From contig NC_052112.1 of assembly GCF_012273895.1 (NCBI RefSeq), positions 3,162,001 to 3,226,000 of the forward strand: a stretch of 64,000 nt of DNA, in the 5' to 3' direction. The position numbers were made by a program, and so were the translations under genes. This DNA is from Zerene cesonia. Lineage: Eukaryota > Arthropoda > Insecta > Lepidoptera > Pieridae. Positions 12,390 to 23,523 of the stretch are shown one piece after another (the stretch's first letter is position 1; every line of letters starts with the position of its first letter). A model generated the notes under the pieces. It was not told the origin of the DNA and ran no database searches. It saw only the letters and a list, made by a program, of their open reading frames with translations.

Positions 12390-12625
12390 TATATGATATT
12401 GCCGTCGGAAGTACCCGTAAAACAACTTTTCAAAATTTCATTACACGCCATCTGTCTAAAGATTATTGCTCTTTAGGCTAAAGAAGAAAATTCAGCGTTT
12501 CAGATTTTGCTATAACGCCATCTATAGATTAAGCCGTACGTTACGTCCTTAGTTGTTTTACAATTTCAAGCTAGAGGGCGCCTTAATAAATTTAAAAGTA
12601 CAATGCCAGCCTATAAATGATCTTT

Positions 12626-12639
12626 GAGAGAGAGAGAGA
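12626..12639. repeat. (GA)7 microsatellite
   Basis: Seven uninterrupted GA units. Such tracts bind GAGA-type factors in insects, and this one is roughly 300 bases upstream of the Atac1 leader. A regulatory role is only a possibility. Confidence 0.6.
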
Positions 12640-12737
12640 TTTACTAAGTATCAATCTATTAATAAAAAAAGTTAATGTACATATGTAAAGAAAATATATT
12701 AAAATAAGGATAAGGAGTTGATGGTGATCAGTGTGAA

Positions 12738-12760
12738 TTTTGACAATTGACATTTGACAG
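12738..12760 (+). promoter_or_regulatory. triple TTGACA motif upstream of Atac1
   Basis: The motif TTGACA occurs three times in 23 bases (tttgacaattgacatttgac), about 180 bases before the last base of the first Atac1 exon. The position fits a promoter-proximal element. The factor is unknown and the role is inferred from position only. Confidence 0.3.
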
Positions 12761-12902
12761 CGCGTGTGACTTTGATTGTTAATTGATATGCAGGCTTTGC
12801 CGACAATCCGTATTGTATTAGTTTGTTTTGTTTATATTATTAAAAAAAAACTCTTGTTTGTAACGTAGAGTATAAAACATAAATTAAACAAAAAAAAAAA
12901 AA

Positions 12903-12958
12903 CGAAACATTTGCTACTTACCGATTACTACCTTCAAGTGATGAACTTCGGTTCTCAG
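12903..12958 (+). other. Atac1: Atac1 5' untranslated exon (3' boundary supported, start unknown)
   Basis: The sequence 'ttcggttctcag|gtgtgtat' gives a donor at 12959, and 'ttacatttcag' ends at 13146, ten bases before the Atac1 ATG. This predicts a 188-base intron (12959-13146). The transcription start is not determinable; 12903 is only the end of a poly-A run. The exon contains an ATG at 12941 that opens a short upstream ORF. Confidence 0.55.
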
Positions 12959-13164
12959 GTGTGTATTTTCTTTGATGAACACTATTTAGTTTGTTTTTTA
13001 GTCTTACACTTAATCTTTTTGGACTTCCCGTTAATTTTACACCCGACATTATTCATATGAATATACTTTATACAGAAGTAAGAACAGCAGTAAATTCAAC
13101 TGGTAAATTTATGTACCTACTCAAATAAATTATAATTACATTTCAGTACTCTCGCAATGGATAA
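12941..13164 (+). promoter_or_regulatory. spliced upstream ORF overlapping the Atac1 start codon
   Basis: ATG at 12941 reads six codons to the exon end, continues across the predicted junction at 13147 for five more, and stops at TAA 13162-13164 (MNFGSQYSRNG). The stop overlaps the Atac1 start in the string ATGGATAA, in a different frame. The main start has G at -3 and G at +4, a better context than the upstream ATG. If the splice is used, ribosomes would need leaky scanning or reinitiation, so Atac1 output could be limited at translation. Confidence 0.45.
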
Positions 13165-14119
13165 CTACGAGGAAGAAACTTCAGACAGTGGTGGAGAATT
13201 CGCTTTTGAAACTGACCACCTTGCTTTGAGGGGGAACAAAGATTACAGTGAATTATTGAAGTATATTGTGAAATTGGAAGCCCAAAAAGTGCAAGCTCTT
13301 AAAGATATTGAAGGATTGAATGAGTCAAAAATTAAAGCCTTAGATGATCCTATATCATTTGTTCAAAGTTTGAAATCTGGAAATTTAAAGTTTCCACCTC
13401 GACAAGTCATATCTGATATACCAAGAATAGACTGGGAAAAGTATGGTATTGATATATCCCTAGAATCGGAAAAGAGTAAAAGAGCTAAAGATGAAATGGA
13501 ATCTGGCATGAAAGTCAGGGGTCGGACATTCACGGACAATAAACCTGAGACATTCAACCAGCTTTGGTCATGTGAGGAACAGAAAAGGTTAGAAGAATTA
13601 TTGGAAATTTATCCAGAAGAACCAATAGAAGCTAGGAGATATAAAAAAATTGCTGAAGCTCTAGGCACAAGAACACCTCTGCAGGTTATGAGTAGAATAC
13701 AGAAATATTTTGCTAAACTTGCAAAAGCTGGCTTACCCGTCCCTGGAAGAGCTCCAAAATATGTTGGAAAGGACAAGCATAAAAGTATGTTGTATAAGAA
13801 ATCAACATTCTTTCCAAAATTGCATGTTCCAGTTAAGATGGAAGACCCCAATGATGATAGTGAGGGTCCAGACACAGTGTCTTTAGAAACTAGGACTGGA
13901 AATAGTCTTATGTTGGATCTTTTGAAAGCTGCAAAAGTACAGAGATTGTTAGATGAAACAGCACCGGTATATCAAACAAAGACAATGTGTGTGGGTTGTC
14001 AAAAGGTTGGCTTTCTTGGGGCAAGGTGGACTGATAATGCAGGGACCGACTATTGCACTGACTGTTTAGTGAAGCTGTTACCAGCTGAAAAATTGACACC
14101 TATCAGACATCCAATTTGA
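13157..14119 (+). CDS. Atac1: Atac1/ZZZ3 homologue, ATAC histone acetyltransferase complex subunit
   Basis: A complete 320-residue single-exon protein. ATAC is a metazoan nuclear acetyltransferase complex that contains Gcn5 and Atac2; its ZZZ3/Atac1 subunit is a chromatin-binding component (family knowledge). Visible here: an acidic start, a helical charged stretch at residues 30-62, a SANT/Myb-like domain at about 135-187 (W137, then LEIYPEEPIEARRYKKIAEA and a QVMSRIQKYF recognition-helix-like segment), a conserved LPVPGRAPKY link at 193-202, and a C-terminal ZZ-type finger with C278/C281 and C300/C303 (CVGC ... DYCTDC). Only four cysteines are present, so the second zinc site of a classical ZZ finger is missing. 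The length is close to that of the fly protein and much shorter than human ZZZ3. The start is chosen by good context just after the splice acceptor. It has no close neighbour on either strand. Confidence 0.93.
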   Translation: MDNYEEETSDSGGEFAFETDHLALRGNKDYSELLKYIVKLEAQKVQALKDIEGLNESKIKALDDPISFVQSLKSGNLKFPPRQVISDIPRIDWEKYGIDISLESEKSKRAKDEMESGMKVRGRTFTDNKPETFNQLWSCEEQKRLEELLEIYPEEPIEARRYKKIAEALGTRTPLQVMSRIQKYFAKLAKAGLPVPGRAPKYVGKDKHKSMLYKKSTFFPKLHVPVKMEDPNDDSEGPDTVSLETRTGNSLMLDLLKAAKVQRLLDETAPVYQTKTMCVGCQKVGFLGARWTDNAGTDYCTDCLVKLLPAEKLTPIRHPI

Positions 14120-14124
14120 ATAAA
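14119..14124 (+). terminator. Atac1 polyadenylation signal overlapping the stop codon
   Basis: The TGA stop (14117-14119) shares its last A with a canonical AATAAA. If used, the 3' UTR would be only about 15-30 bases. A second AATAAA at 14251-14256 would give a 3' UTR of about 150 bases. Confidence 0.5.
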
Positions 14125-14750
14125 GCATTAGTTTTATGTTTCATAGTTTGTTGTCTTTTCACATAATGATATTTGAGTCCTAATTTGAATTTTTAATCAA
14201 AGGGCAACTCAGATATTTTAGACAAAATATTTTGTTTCTGATACACAAAAATAAAATTTACAGTACTCTAATTTACAGTAAGTAAAAAAAATAAAAGATA
14301 AAAATTTTTATATTCACATGCCTCCCGATATGAGTTATTTATTCATTACATTGTGTTCTTTGGTATAATTTTGTTAGTGATAACCAGTTAATTTAAACAT
14401 TGTGTGAATTAAGGCCTAAAATTAGTTATTGTAAAATTGTATAACATGCCAAGATAGATATATTTATCTGGTATTACTCTGGTATTCTAATTAATTCTAC
14501 AGGTTTAATTTGAAAATATGAATTGTAACATTAAATGATTAGGGCTCACTTGAAAAATCTATTAACACTGTATACATTATAGCACTTTAATCATGAATTT
14601 GTGATGAAATCATAACACCACTTCTTCCAAATACATCTTAAATTATGCACCAATTACCACTCAGCTAAAGGTTACACAGATGTACAATTTACACGTGGGC
14701 GATTGATATTCATCGGGAATTAATTAAATTATGATGTAAAATATTTAAAT
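14125..14750. other. Atac1 3' flank, AT-rich
   Basis: Contains the alternative AATAAA signals at 14251 and near 14290. No gene seen. Confidence 0.5.
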
Positions 14751-14837
14751 ATGTGCCGTTGTATCGAGGCATCCGGCGCGAGTGATGATGAACCACTGGC
14801 ATGGAACAGCGAGCACGAGCGACTATCGTACATCTAG
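14751..14837 (+). CDS. candidate short ORF or exon in a GC-rich island
   Basis: ATG at 14751 opens 28 codons ending in TAG, including EASGASDDEPLAWNSEHERL, acidic and hydrophilic with balanced codon use, in a GC-rich patch (14760-14870) surrounded by AT-rich DNA. It might be a last exon using 'gtatcgag' as a weak acceptor, or a short ORF. The reverse strand is also open here (RCSMPVVHHHSRRMPRYNG), so strand and coding status are unsure. It is 630 bases after Atac1. Confidence 0.28.
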   Translation: MCRCIEASGASDDEPLAWNSEHERLSYI

Positions 14838-15361
14838 ATAGAGTTAACTAGGGACTATCCGTTGGCCACTGCACATTGATAGATACACGCATTGTGAATC
14901 AATCGAACGTAGCCTTTTTATTGCATTTGTTGCTATTATAGCATTTGCTTGATTACATTTGTAAGATATACTTTACAATATGTACACTATGTACTTCGTG
15001 GGGTATTAGATTATACATTGTATGATATGCAATAAAAGTCGTTTTGTAGTTAGAATCAGTGAAAGATTTATTTTATGAGAAATTACCTCAATCAGATTCA
15101 GATTTGTTCAATACAAGCTTATGTTATCACGTATGTTGTGCCATGGTTTTGGCTTATGAAACCTTCCAATTGAATATAATATGCAGTTTAACATGTCACG
15201 TCTCTAAATCATTTCAGAATTATAAAATGGACTTGTCGTCATATGTGTAAAAGTCTGTTTTTCTATGTGAGGTGATAAATGTGTAAACTGTTTTCTACTA
15301 AGCATCAGCCCTAGCCAGTCACAGCACAGTAGCGTAAGCGGGCACATGGATTAAATCCCTG

Positions 15362-15552
15362 CTTAATATTATACATATATGCGAAAATTGCTCTGTCTCT
15401 TCTTCACGCCTAAACCACTGAAGCGATTTGGACCAAATTTGATAAAAAAATAGTTTGTGACCCGAGGAAGGATATTTAACCTATCCTGGAAATCACACGG
15501 TACTATGCGGGGAATGTATATTTTCCCTTGACCACGCAGGCGGAAAGGTAAT
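15362..15552 (+). mobile_element. Helitron-like repeat, 'ctctgtctct' subfamily, copy 2
   Basis: 'attatacatatatgcgaaaa', 'ctctgtctcttcttcacgcc', 'taaaccactgaagcgatttg', 'atagtttgtgacccgaggaa', 'gaccacgcaggcggaaaggt'. Same subfamily as 4853-5076, diverged, with the 3' CTAGT end lost. Confidence 0.6.
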
Positions 15553-16364
15553 TAATTATAAAAATTATTCAGATGCAATTAAAATCAGTATATTGATATA
15601 ATGGAATATTTTACACTCACTTTATTGAATAATAATTGATTATTTAATTAAATTCTACGATGTAACGTACCTATGCACATTTACAGATATTATTTATTTT
15701 ATAAAAACGTACTTGATTTTTTTTTCTATTGACAGGTGAAGTGATGGTTAAATGCTGACCACATAGGTCCCTAAGATTACAAATTGTGTCTATGGTCTAG
15801 ATATTTCAAAAGTAGCAGTTCACATATAACTTAATATAAGTTTTAGATACCTCAACTTATATCGTTACAAAAAAAGTCCAATTAATAACTGCTACAGAAT
15901 ATTTTCAGGAAATGAAAATGAAATAAAATACGATGATGATACTCAGTTATCCGTAAGATCTGTCTAAAATCATATCAGTATCTTTATTAAACCCCTCGCG
16001 ATATGGCTGTATTCAACCTGATAGCTATTCAGTTTACAAGATCAAAATCAGCCATTTGCTTCAAATTCATAAACTATGAAGCGTTTCTAAAGTGAGTAGA
16101 AATCTACGGCCATAAACGTCCGTATTTACGGAGATTGGATTGGCAGCGCTCAGGGTGGCTCAGGCACGTGCTAACGGCCACCCGTTAACCCAGCCCGTCA
16201 GCATCGCTGATTTTCTGATGTCCTACTTTCAACTTCAAACTGATCATATGCAATCCAATTTTGATTATTGGCCTTGACTTCTACCGTGATGGATATCTAT
16301 GATATCTCGTAGGTAATTCTATAAATACAACGGATTCATGAACTAAATTCGTGGACTTTTTATC
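15553..16364. other. intergenic DNA with one GC-rich patch
   Basis: Bases 16130-16210 are GC-rich and one plus-strand frame reads EIGLAALRVAQARANGHPLT. No good splice pair is present, so I do not call a gene. Confidence 0.4.
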
Positions 16365-16527
16365 TATACTAATATTAAAAGGTGAAGAGAAGTACGCACT
16401 GATCTCAGGAACTACTGGTCCGATTAAAAAATTTATTTTAGTGTTAGATAGCCCATTTATTGAGGAAGGCTATAGGTTTTATAATTATGTACCAAATATA
16501 ATTATGAAGTCGGGGCGAACCACTAGT
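16365..16527 (+). mobile_element. Helitron-like repeat, fourth subfamily
   Basis: 'tatactaatattaaaaggtg', 'ctcaggaactactggtccga', 'agcccatttattgaggaagg', end 'gcgaaccactagt'. The same subfamily occurs in reverse at 53263-53420 ('caataaatgggtttttcaac'). Confidence 0.55.
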
Positions 16528-18340
16528 TAAGTATATGAACGCGCTTTCAATAATAAAAATGGTACACCTACCTACTTTTAAATATCTTAAAAAGTAATCA
16601 TTGCTTTCTTTCTTATCTAGCTGCACATTAATTGCATAAATATTATATCACAACATGCAGACCTATTGTAGCAAATAATTTTCTATTCAATTTTCTAAGC
16701 GCAGTGCAAAAGCGTGTTATAGACTGTAATTTACATTTTTTGCTCTTTTCTCGCAAGCATTCTAATTTTCCATCTGATGCTACGTATATAACGAAGACTT
16801 ACCTAGGTCCGCTTTTGTTTTGATACACTGCAAACAACATTAAGAGGGTTAATGTAATTATACATTTTCTAAAGACGTTACTTGTAAGCTCTGATTTGAA
16901 AATTCTTATAAAATTTATTTACAACGTATGCTGTATAATGTAGGTACTAAGGTTGACTGCTTACGAGTACTATTATTATTAATCAAAGTATGAATCCCTA
17001 TTTTATATGAAAGAAAGATGTGTTACACAAAACTGATCGGATTTTAATGACTTTTGATTTGTCTCTGCTTATATCAGGTCAAGTAGTATAACCAAAATTT
17101 TACTTTTTTTGCCTGGTTTTAAATTAAAATTACGAATAATGTTGCTTGAAATATATATTCATTCCAGGCTGATAAATGGTTTCTTATTCACGGCTTGACA
17201 CAAAGCATCATAATTCTAAGGAATTCATCCTAGGTCACACGTTTTCACATAAACCTAGATGACAGTCTGAGATATAAATCTATTGTATGAAAACGTGTAA
17301 TAAATTAAGGCCATGAAACGAACATTTCATGACAGCATGTGCCTGCCCAAATATGTCCACCTACCTACTTAATATGTTATCTGTGATATTGTCACGATTT
17401 ATTTTTTATAGATACAAAAAGAAAATACTCCATTTTATTCACGAACGGTTATGATAATTTGGATTATAAAAAACAATTGAACTCGATAAAAGCGAATAAC
17501 TCTGGATCGTCTAAAACGGTCTAAATTGGAGCAATATTTAATCTTAAATGTTAATTAATTTTTGATCCCGCGAATTCAGTCAAGGGGTGAACAAATTATT
17601 CTTCCACGGGAGCAATGCTATGAGTTGTACCTAAATGAAAATAATAGGGAGCCAATTAATATAAATAAATCAGTACATTAGGAGTAATACGAGCATTTCC
17701 AATATAGGTGTATTGCTTATATTAGAAATTAACAAAAAAGAAGACATTTTTAGAAGTTTAACTATTACCAATCGAAAAAACCTTACTTTATGTGTGTAGG
17801 TACTGTATAATAAGATCTCAAAATTTACATATTCACCTGGGGTACCGTAATAACGTAGTACATCTACGTTCTACGCAAGGGTTGTATGTAAATATTTACA
17901 ACAGCAAGAGATAGCAGGCCGTAAAAGTGTCATAAATAAAGATACTGAAGTTAAAGATATTTCTTTAGATGTAAAACATCTGAGCAAGTAGCTATGTACA
18001 TTATATTCAGGAATCTATTGTTTTTCAGATAAGTATGGACATGTGCATATCAGTGATATTAGCTTCTCCTCATATTTGTTTGTTCATATCATATATTCAT
18101 CGATGTAAGAATTTTTGAAATCGGCCCTGTAGATAGTTCCTGGAGATAGAGCATTCAAACAAAGAACCGAATTAAATTTCACTTTTGGTTGTTAGTATAT
18201 ATAGGCTTTTTTATTACAATTACCGTAATATAAAATTTTACTTTTATTTAATAATAACGCTCGGAATAGCTAATTATTTCACCACTCTCTCCTCGATACA
18301 TTCTTAATATAGGGAAATTGCTTATGTCATGCGTGCAACC
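16528..18340. other. AT-rich intergenic DNA
   Basis: No gene seen. It contains an 11-bp inverted repeat, acacgttttca at 17237-17247 and tgaaaacgtgt at 17288-17298, 40 bases apart. Confidence 0.45.
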
Positions 18341-18500
18341 AGTGGATCGCCTTATAGTAAGCGATCACCACAGCCCATGAACATTCGCAGATTGTTCTGT
18401 GGGTAAGGGATAAAAGAATGGTTTGACGACCGGAAAGAAGGAATGGACTGGGATGCGTGAGGCAAAGGAAACAGGCCTCTGACACCGTGAATTTGTAAAT
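18341..18500 (-). repeat. dispersed repeat, reverse copy
   Basis: 'gatcaccacagcccatgaac' 'attcgcagattgttctgtgg' 'gtaagggataaaagaatgg' matches in order the insertion at 39190-39371 ('cgacaccaccgcccatgaac', 'gggtaagggataaagaaagg'). The two 60-66 codon ORFs on it are artefacts of the repeat. Confidence 0.6.
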
Positions 18501-18768
18501 TTGTCTCTTTGTTCATTTTTTGCGTCGATATCGTTACAGACTGACAATACAATTCACCATTTACTTTTGTTGTTAGAATTGTTCTTTGGAAGACTGAACC
18601 GTAGTATTATGTTATCTGTGACTGAACTATCATAGCAGAGCAGAAATCCAATCGGTTACGCTAACCTCTAAACGCGTCGCATACCGCTATTCACACATTC
18701 GTTATTAGTACAGTCACAGAAAGCATAATACTAGTAGTATAGTATTATGTTATGTGATAATCCTACTA

Positions 18769-18968
18769 TCCCACTAATATTATAAATGCGAAAGTTTGTA
18801 AGGATGTGTGTGTGTTTGTTGCTCTTGCACTCAAAAACTACTGAACCGATTGCAATGAAATTTGGTACATAGATAGCTGAATAACTGGAAAAACATACAG
18901 GCAACTTTTTATCCCGATATTCCTACAGGATACAGACTTACGCGGGTGAAACCGCGGGCGCAGCTAGT
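18769..18968 (+). mobile_element. Lep1-type Helitron-like element, intact copy
   Basis: 'cccactaatattataaatgc' through 'cttacgcgggtgaaaccgcg' to 'cgcagctagt'. All family blocks are present. The left flank and the base after CTAG fit insertion between A and T. Confidence 0.82.
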
Positions 18969-19107
18969 ACTATATAATTTGGTGTTGGATATACATGCCG
19001 TTTACTAATCACTGATGTTCAAAAACCGATTGAATTTGTATGCTAATCTCAAGGCGAATAACGATGCACTGTTATAAAAGATTAATAAATATCTTGATAT
19101 TGTTTTA

Positions 19108-19320
19108 GTATTTTTTATATTTAATGAAGTGCTAGATGACCGTAATGTGAATGAAATAATAAAAAGATATACGGCAAGCGGTGAATCATTTGGAACAATC
19201 GTGAAACAGACATCAGCGTTTACTGACGCAATGCCGCAAGAAAATACCTATAAGTACCACTTCGATCTCATCAGCAAAATAATGTTCGTTCGTCGTACTT
19301 TTCGGCATCTGTTCATGTAA
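19108..19320 (+). CDS. ORF of uncertain status
   Basis: After a possible acceptor ('gatattgttttag') one frame stays open for about 70 codons to a TAA at 19318. The middle (RYTASGESFGTIVKQTSAFT, then DAMPQENTYKYHFDLISK) has codons such as GCG, GGC and CCG that are uncommon in nearby non-coding DNA. No family is recognised and no partner exon is found. Confidence 0.2.
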   Translation, partial: VFFIFNEVLDDRNVNEIIKRYTASGESFGTIVKQTSAFTDAMPQENTYKYHFDLISKIMFVRRTFRHLFM

Positions 19321-20059
19321 CGAGTTAATAACACAGCTCGGTAGGCATTAGTGCGATCCGAATCGCTACTGATAATTATAAATCGTCGAGTAATCGAACC
19401 GAACCGAAAAGAATCGTATCGTTATTGAAACAGAGGTGAATATCGGACAGCATCGAAAAGCAACTTTAATAATAAAAAATGCTTCGGATTTCTGCGTCAT
19501 TTGTTTTAAAGTACTCTTACGTTTTCACGTCAAGAGGATTAATACTTTCAAATGATAGCTATGGGAGTATTGATTGAACTCTGTCAACATGACGATTTCG
19601 TACCCGTAGGTAATCAACATCTCACATGAAAGGGCAAACTGTTTCGCGTGCAGATGTAATTTTATGTTCTACGTTTCTTTTTACAGATCGCATTATAATA
19701 TTAAATAACCCCTACAACGTCATCAAGTTCCTTTTTTAAATATAACTATTGATTTATACTTAATTTAATCAAATCTAAATAGATAGGTAAAGAAGCTGCC
19801 TATGTAGATTAAATTCAATTAATTAAATTCAATTGATTGTAACACCTAGACAATGCTGTATTATAGCCATATATAAAATAACATATCTATTTCCTAAACA
19901 CATGATTTCCTAGTTGTTACCTACGGCGAATGCCAAAAAAGGTTCCATGTTTAATTTTAGATTTGATAAAAGTCACACGTTCCGGCACCTAATCCCATCC
20001 AGTCACCCCACTTTGTAGTCTTGTGTCGGATAGAATTACCAATTATTCCGTCCTCTCCA
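19321..20059. other. intergenic DNA
   Basis: Moderate GC around 19320-19470 with several short repeats of 'aatcg' type. No gene is supported. Confidence 0.4.
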
Positions 20060-20150
20060 TTTTCCAAGTGATTTTACCTTCACACGATGTGAAAGCAATT
20101 ACAAAATCAAAGGCACCCATTTGGGCCTATAATTGTTTTTTAAAACACCG
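20060..20150 (+). promoter_or_regulatory. element A, first copy (paired with 29445-29555)
   Basis: Contains 'cttcacacgatgtgaaagca' then 'attacaa' and 'gcctataattg'. About 75 bases align with 29457-29545 at roughly 70-75% identity by eye, same orientation. The centre TTCACA-CGA-TGTGAA is a palindrome, and the second copy keeps a palindrome with a wider spacer. Non-coding in all frames. Function unknown; the regulatory label is inferred from conservation. Confidence 0.45.
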
Positions 20151-20225
20151 TCTATTATGAGGCTTAAATGTTTCAATTTCCAATGGTCACTCCCTATTAG
20201 TATCTTAGCTAAACGTTTATATATA

Positions 20226-20453
20226 ACTAGCTGTACCCGCGACTTTTTTCGCGTTTGTCAATAAATACTTAGATTGACTTTCACCCCTCCCCCTCAGACA
20301 CCGTATAGATTTCCGGGATGAATGGATGAAAAGTAAATAAGATCCTTCCTCGGAGCAGGTGATGTAACCATACCAAGTTTCATCAAAATCCGTTCAGTAG
20401 TTTTTGCGTGATTCCCATTCGAGATACAGACAGACAGACAGACAAAAAAAAAA
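20226..20453 (-). mobile_element. Helitron-like repeat, reverse, with (GACA)n and oligo-A
   Basis: Begins 'actagctgtacccgcgactt' (reverse of the CTAGT end). It contains 'tttcatcaaaatccgttcag' 'tagtttttgcgtga' and finishes in 'cagacagacagacagac' followed by A's. Related to 22716-22920. Confidence 0.6.
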
Positions 20454-22715
20454 TTAATTACAGAATTTGACCTGAACCATTTGGTACGTAGATAGCTGGT
20501 ACGCGGTTCTAACAGGTGGATTACATATAATTAGGAGCGTTGCCAAAACATTGTTTCGTCAAAATCGGATATAGAAAAGAAGTTTTTCCTCTAGTAGTAT
20601 TTTTTTGGGAGAATCAACTAAATTGTCTCACTTGCTCTTATACAGTGTATACGTATGGAAATCTTTTAATCCTGGCGATCCTAATCGGAATAATAAAATG
20701 GATTCATGAATTTACTGAAATGTCAAATTCTTCACAGTCACCAATCCTTGATAAGTGCACATAGTTTGATTTTAATCTGTCCGTTTAAGACGGATCAACT
20801 TGGAGATTAAAAGATTCGGTTGCATACAAACATACTAAAATACAGGTGAAGCTAATACGATAAGTAAGTGTTCATACTGTATTCTACTCAATGTCGGATT
20901 ATGCATGACTCATAAAAGCTTCATTATGTAAATTGATTAATTATTTCATCATAAACATGTCAAATATTTTATAGGTCATTTGATTTGGTTTTGACTTGAA
21001 TATGGGACCTTGAGCGTAGATATGATTACATTCCATTACATTCGCCGTTATCGTTCCCCCCTGGGTTATAAAATATTAATTTGTATATGAAATACGAGAA
21101 TATCTCAACTGTGCTATCTTCTTAATAAAATTGTACTCCGCTGTTATTTAATTATACAGACTCAGTCAGCTATTGATATAAATATAGTAATAATGTAAAA
21201 AAATAAATAATGTAAACAGTAAGTATTTTTACTTTCCAGATATTTGACATTAACAATAAAATAAATAAAGCGGTGTTAATTTAAATATTACAAGGTTCCG
21301 ACGCAACGGCGCTTGAAAAATACAAATTTTTTATTTAATTGGTCAAACATTTAATGAAACGTGAAATGCGGAAACGAACTTTAAGTCAAATTAGATTTTC
21401 TGCTTCAAGTGACCTAACTTTGATACAAATATCTCTTTCAACTTCAGAAATGTTTGAACTAAGGACCTTAACATTTCAATTTACTGTTGTTTTAGAGAAT
21501 ATTCGAAATAGCTGATGTGTAAGATTCTTCATTATTTGCATTTTAGTTATTATTAAAATATAAATTTAAATTACACTTGTTCATTTTATTACTCAATAAT
21601 ATAAGTAAAGATAAAGAATTCCAGGAACTCAAATGCAATCGATTCTCTCTCGAATTGAGTTCGAATTAATTTATTTTCCCGTTAAATAGTCAATTTATTG
21701 ATGAAGGCTATTTCTATATTTTAAAATTGTGTATAATATGATTGAAATCGCGGGAAAACTAGTTCTCTTGATATTAAGACAAGCCACTTGTACCAGCTTC
21801 GCTTTGGTTCACGGTGCATAAAAAAAAAATTATCCCGTAGACATAGGTATAACTTTTGAGTTAAATCGTAACTAAGAGACAAAAACACCGTAATCTTTTT
21901 TTTCCCTCATTAACATATCAATAGCTTTCAAACCGTCATGTAAGTAAGTAGATGTCATTTTATTTGAATCAAGCTTAATGCGGTTATGAAATCAATCTAA
22001 ATAAAATGCTCGAGAACGGCTCCACCAATCTGGTTGATTTGTTAACGTCTTCCTTAAGACAACGAGGAGGAATTATGGAGAGAAAACATACCTCGGGCGG
22101 AACGGTGGCGGACTGCTAGTGAAAAATAAAAATTAGTGCCCACTTCGTAAGAGTAGTAATTCTTAATTAAAAACCGTAAGGTTCTTACCCTTTCAGTTAT
22201 TTACTAAAGAACCTTTTTAGTTTTGTTGTTGCATTGAGAATTTTATTACCTTGCTTTTAAACTCGACAATTTTTACAGAAGAAAGCTTTTCTACAGAGCC
22301 ATTCTACGATCATAAATTTTCCATGAAGTTTACTCTTTAAGCTTACAAAAACAGCCAAATGAATTTCAGCGAACAGCTTTATATTTACTTATTATGTACG
22401 CGTTGTTGCGGCGTATATATGATAATAACAATGATATACAACTCCATTATGGTATACATCTTCGTTGCTTTTCGTGAAAACGTTATTAAGTAATCTATTA
22501 CAATATTTCAGACGACGCAATTCGGTCGTGATAATGTCATTTTTTTTTAATTAATTTTACAAAAAAGTGGCATGGTAAGAATTCTATGACACGTTTAAAC
22601 TAAATTTCCCTCGGTTTGATTAATTATGATGAAGAATTGAATGAGATGAGAACATTAAACTGATAGAAACATTTTGATTTTAATGAACTGTTAATGTTAT
22701 AAAGTTACTATCTAT
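20454..22715. other. AT-rich intergenic DNA
   Basis: No supported gene. The 74-codon ORF at 20540-20764 has no coding signal. A worn Helitron 3' end ('gaaatcgcgggaaaactagt') lies at about 21745-21764. Confidence 0.45.
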
Positions 22716-22920
22716 CTGCTCGCGATTTCGCCCTCGTAGAGAAAGGAGAAGCTTAAGGGACAATTTCGGAATATTACCCACATAGCTCTCGTTTCCGTAG
22801 AATTGAAGGAATAAGATCTATGCTATGTACTTGGGTCTCAAACAATTTCGATTGGTAATTTCATCGAAACCGATTCAGTGGTTTAGGCGTGAAGATACAG
22901 ACAAACCGACAGATAGATAT
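22716..22920 (-). mobile_element. Helitron-like repeat, reverse, diverged
   Basis: 'ctgctcgcgatttcgccctc', 'aatttcatcgaaaccgattc' 'agtggtttaggcgtgaagat' and 'acagacaaaccgacagatag' match, in reverse, the ctctgtctg subfamily. Confidence 0.5.
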
Positions 22921-23326
22921 TGTATGTAATCTGTGATCATATTACCTACCTAATAAATCATAAATTCTGTACAGTAAGCTTAGATTATCGTACACGCAAG
23001 TTAATTGGTTCATTCGATAGCCTTTGGTAGGCTATACACGTATGAAATGGACTTGGAATGGATTTGGTTTAAGACCCTTTAACAGCATCAATACGTGCTT
23101 TTGTGACGTAAATGTATGCATAATAGAAAAGCAATAGAAGTCTATCCAATGATTGTTTTGGGTTTTGTGTGTAGTCCCTTGTTCTCTTTCATGTTATGGT
23201 GTTTTTTATCTCTATCAGTGATCGATTCATGCTATATATTTTCAATACTCTCAAAGAGTCGACATTTTCAGGTTCAGGTTTAACAAGGACAACAACAACA
23301 GGACAGGCTCAGGTTGAATAGGTAGA
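22921..23326. other. intergenic DNA, nothing recognised
   Basis: AT-rich. Contains a short 'acaacaaca' low-complexity patch near 23288. Confidence 0.45.
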
Positions 23327-23523
23327 CATTATTGATATTATAAATGCGAAAGTTTGTAAGGATGTATGTGTGTTTGTTGCTCTTTCACGCAACAACTACT
23401 GAACCGATTGCAATGAAATTAGGCACGTAGATAGCAGGACAACTGGAATAACATATAGGCAACTTTTTATCCCGATATTCCTACGGGATACGGACTTACG
23501 CGGGTGAAACCGCAGGGCGCAGC
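23327..23523 (+). mobile_element. Lep1-type Helitron-like element, 3' terminus lost
   Basis: Near-complete family sequence from 'ttgatattataaatgcgaaa' to 'ttacgcgggtgaaaccgcag' 'ggcgcagc'. It then reads 'aatatat' in place of TAGT, so the last bases are mutated or deleted. Confidence 0.78.

Noticed and set aside
13363..14099. Minus-strand ORFs opposite Atac1
   Set aside because: Shadows of a clearly conserved gene.
18352..18552. Two overlapping minus-strand ORFs of 60 and 66 codons
   Set aside because: Inside a repeat shared with 39190; frames are not kept in the other copy.
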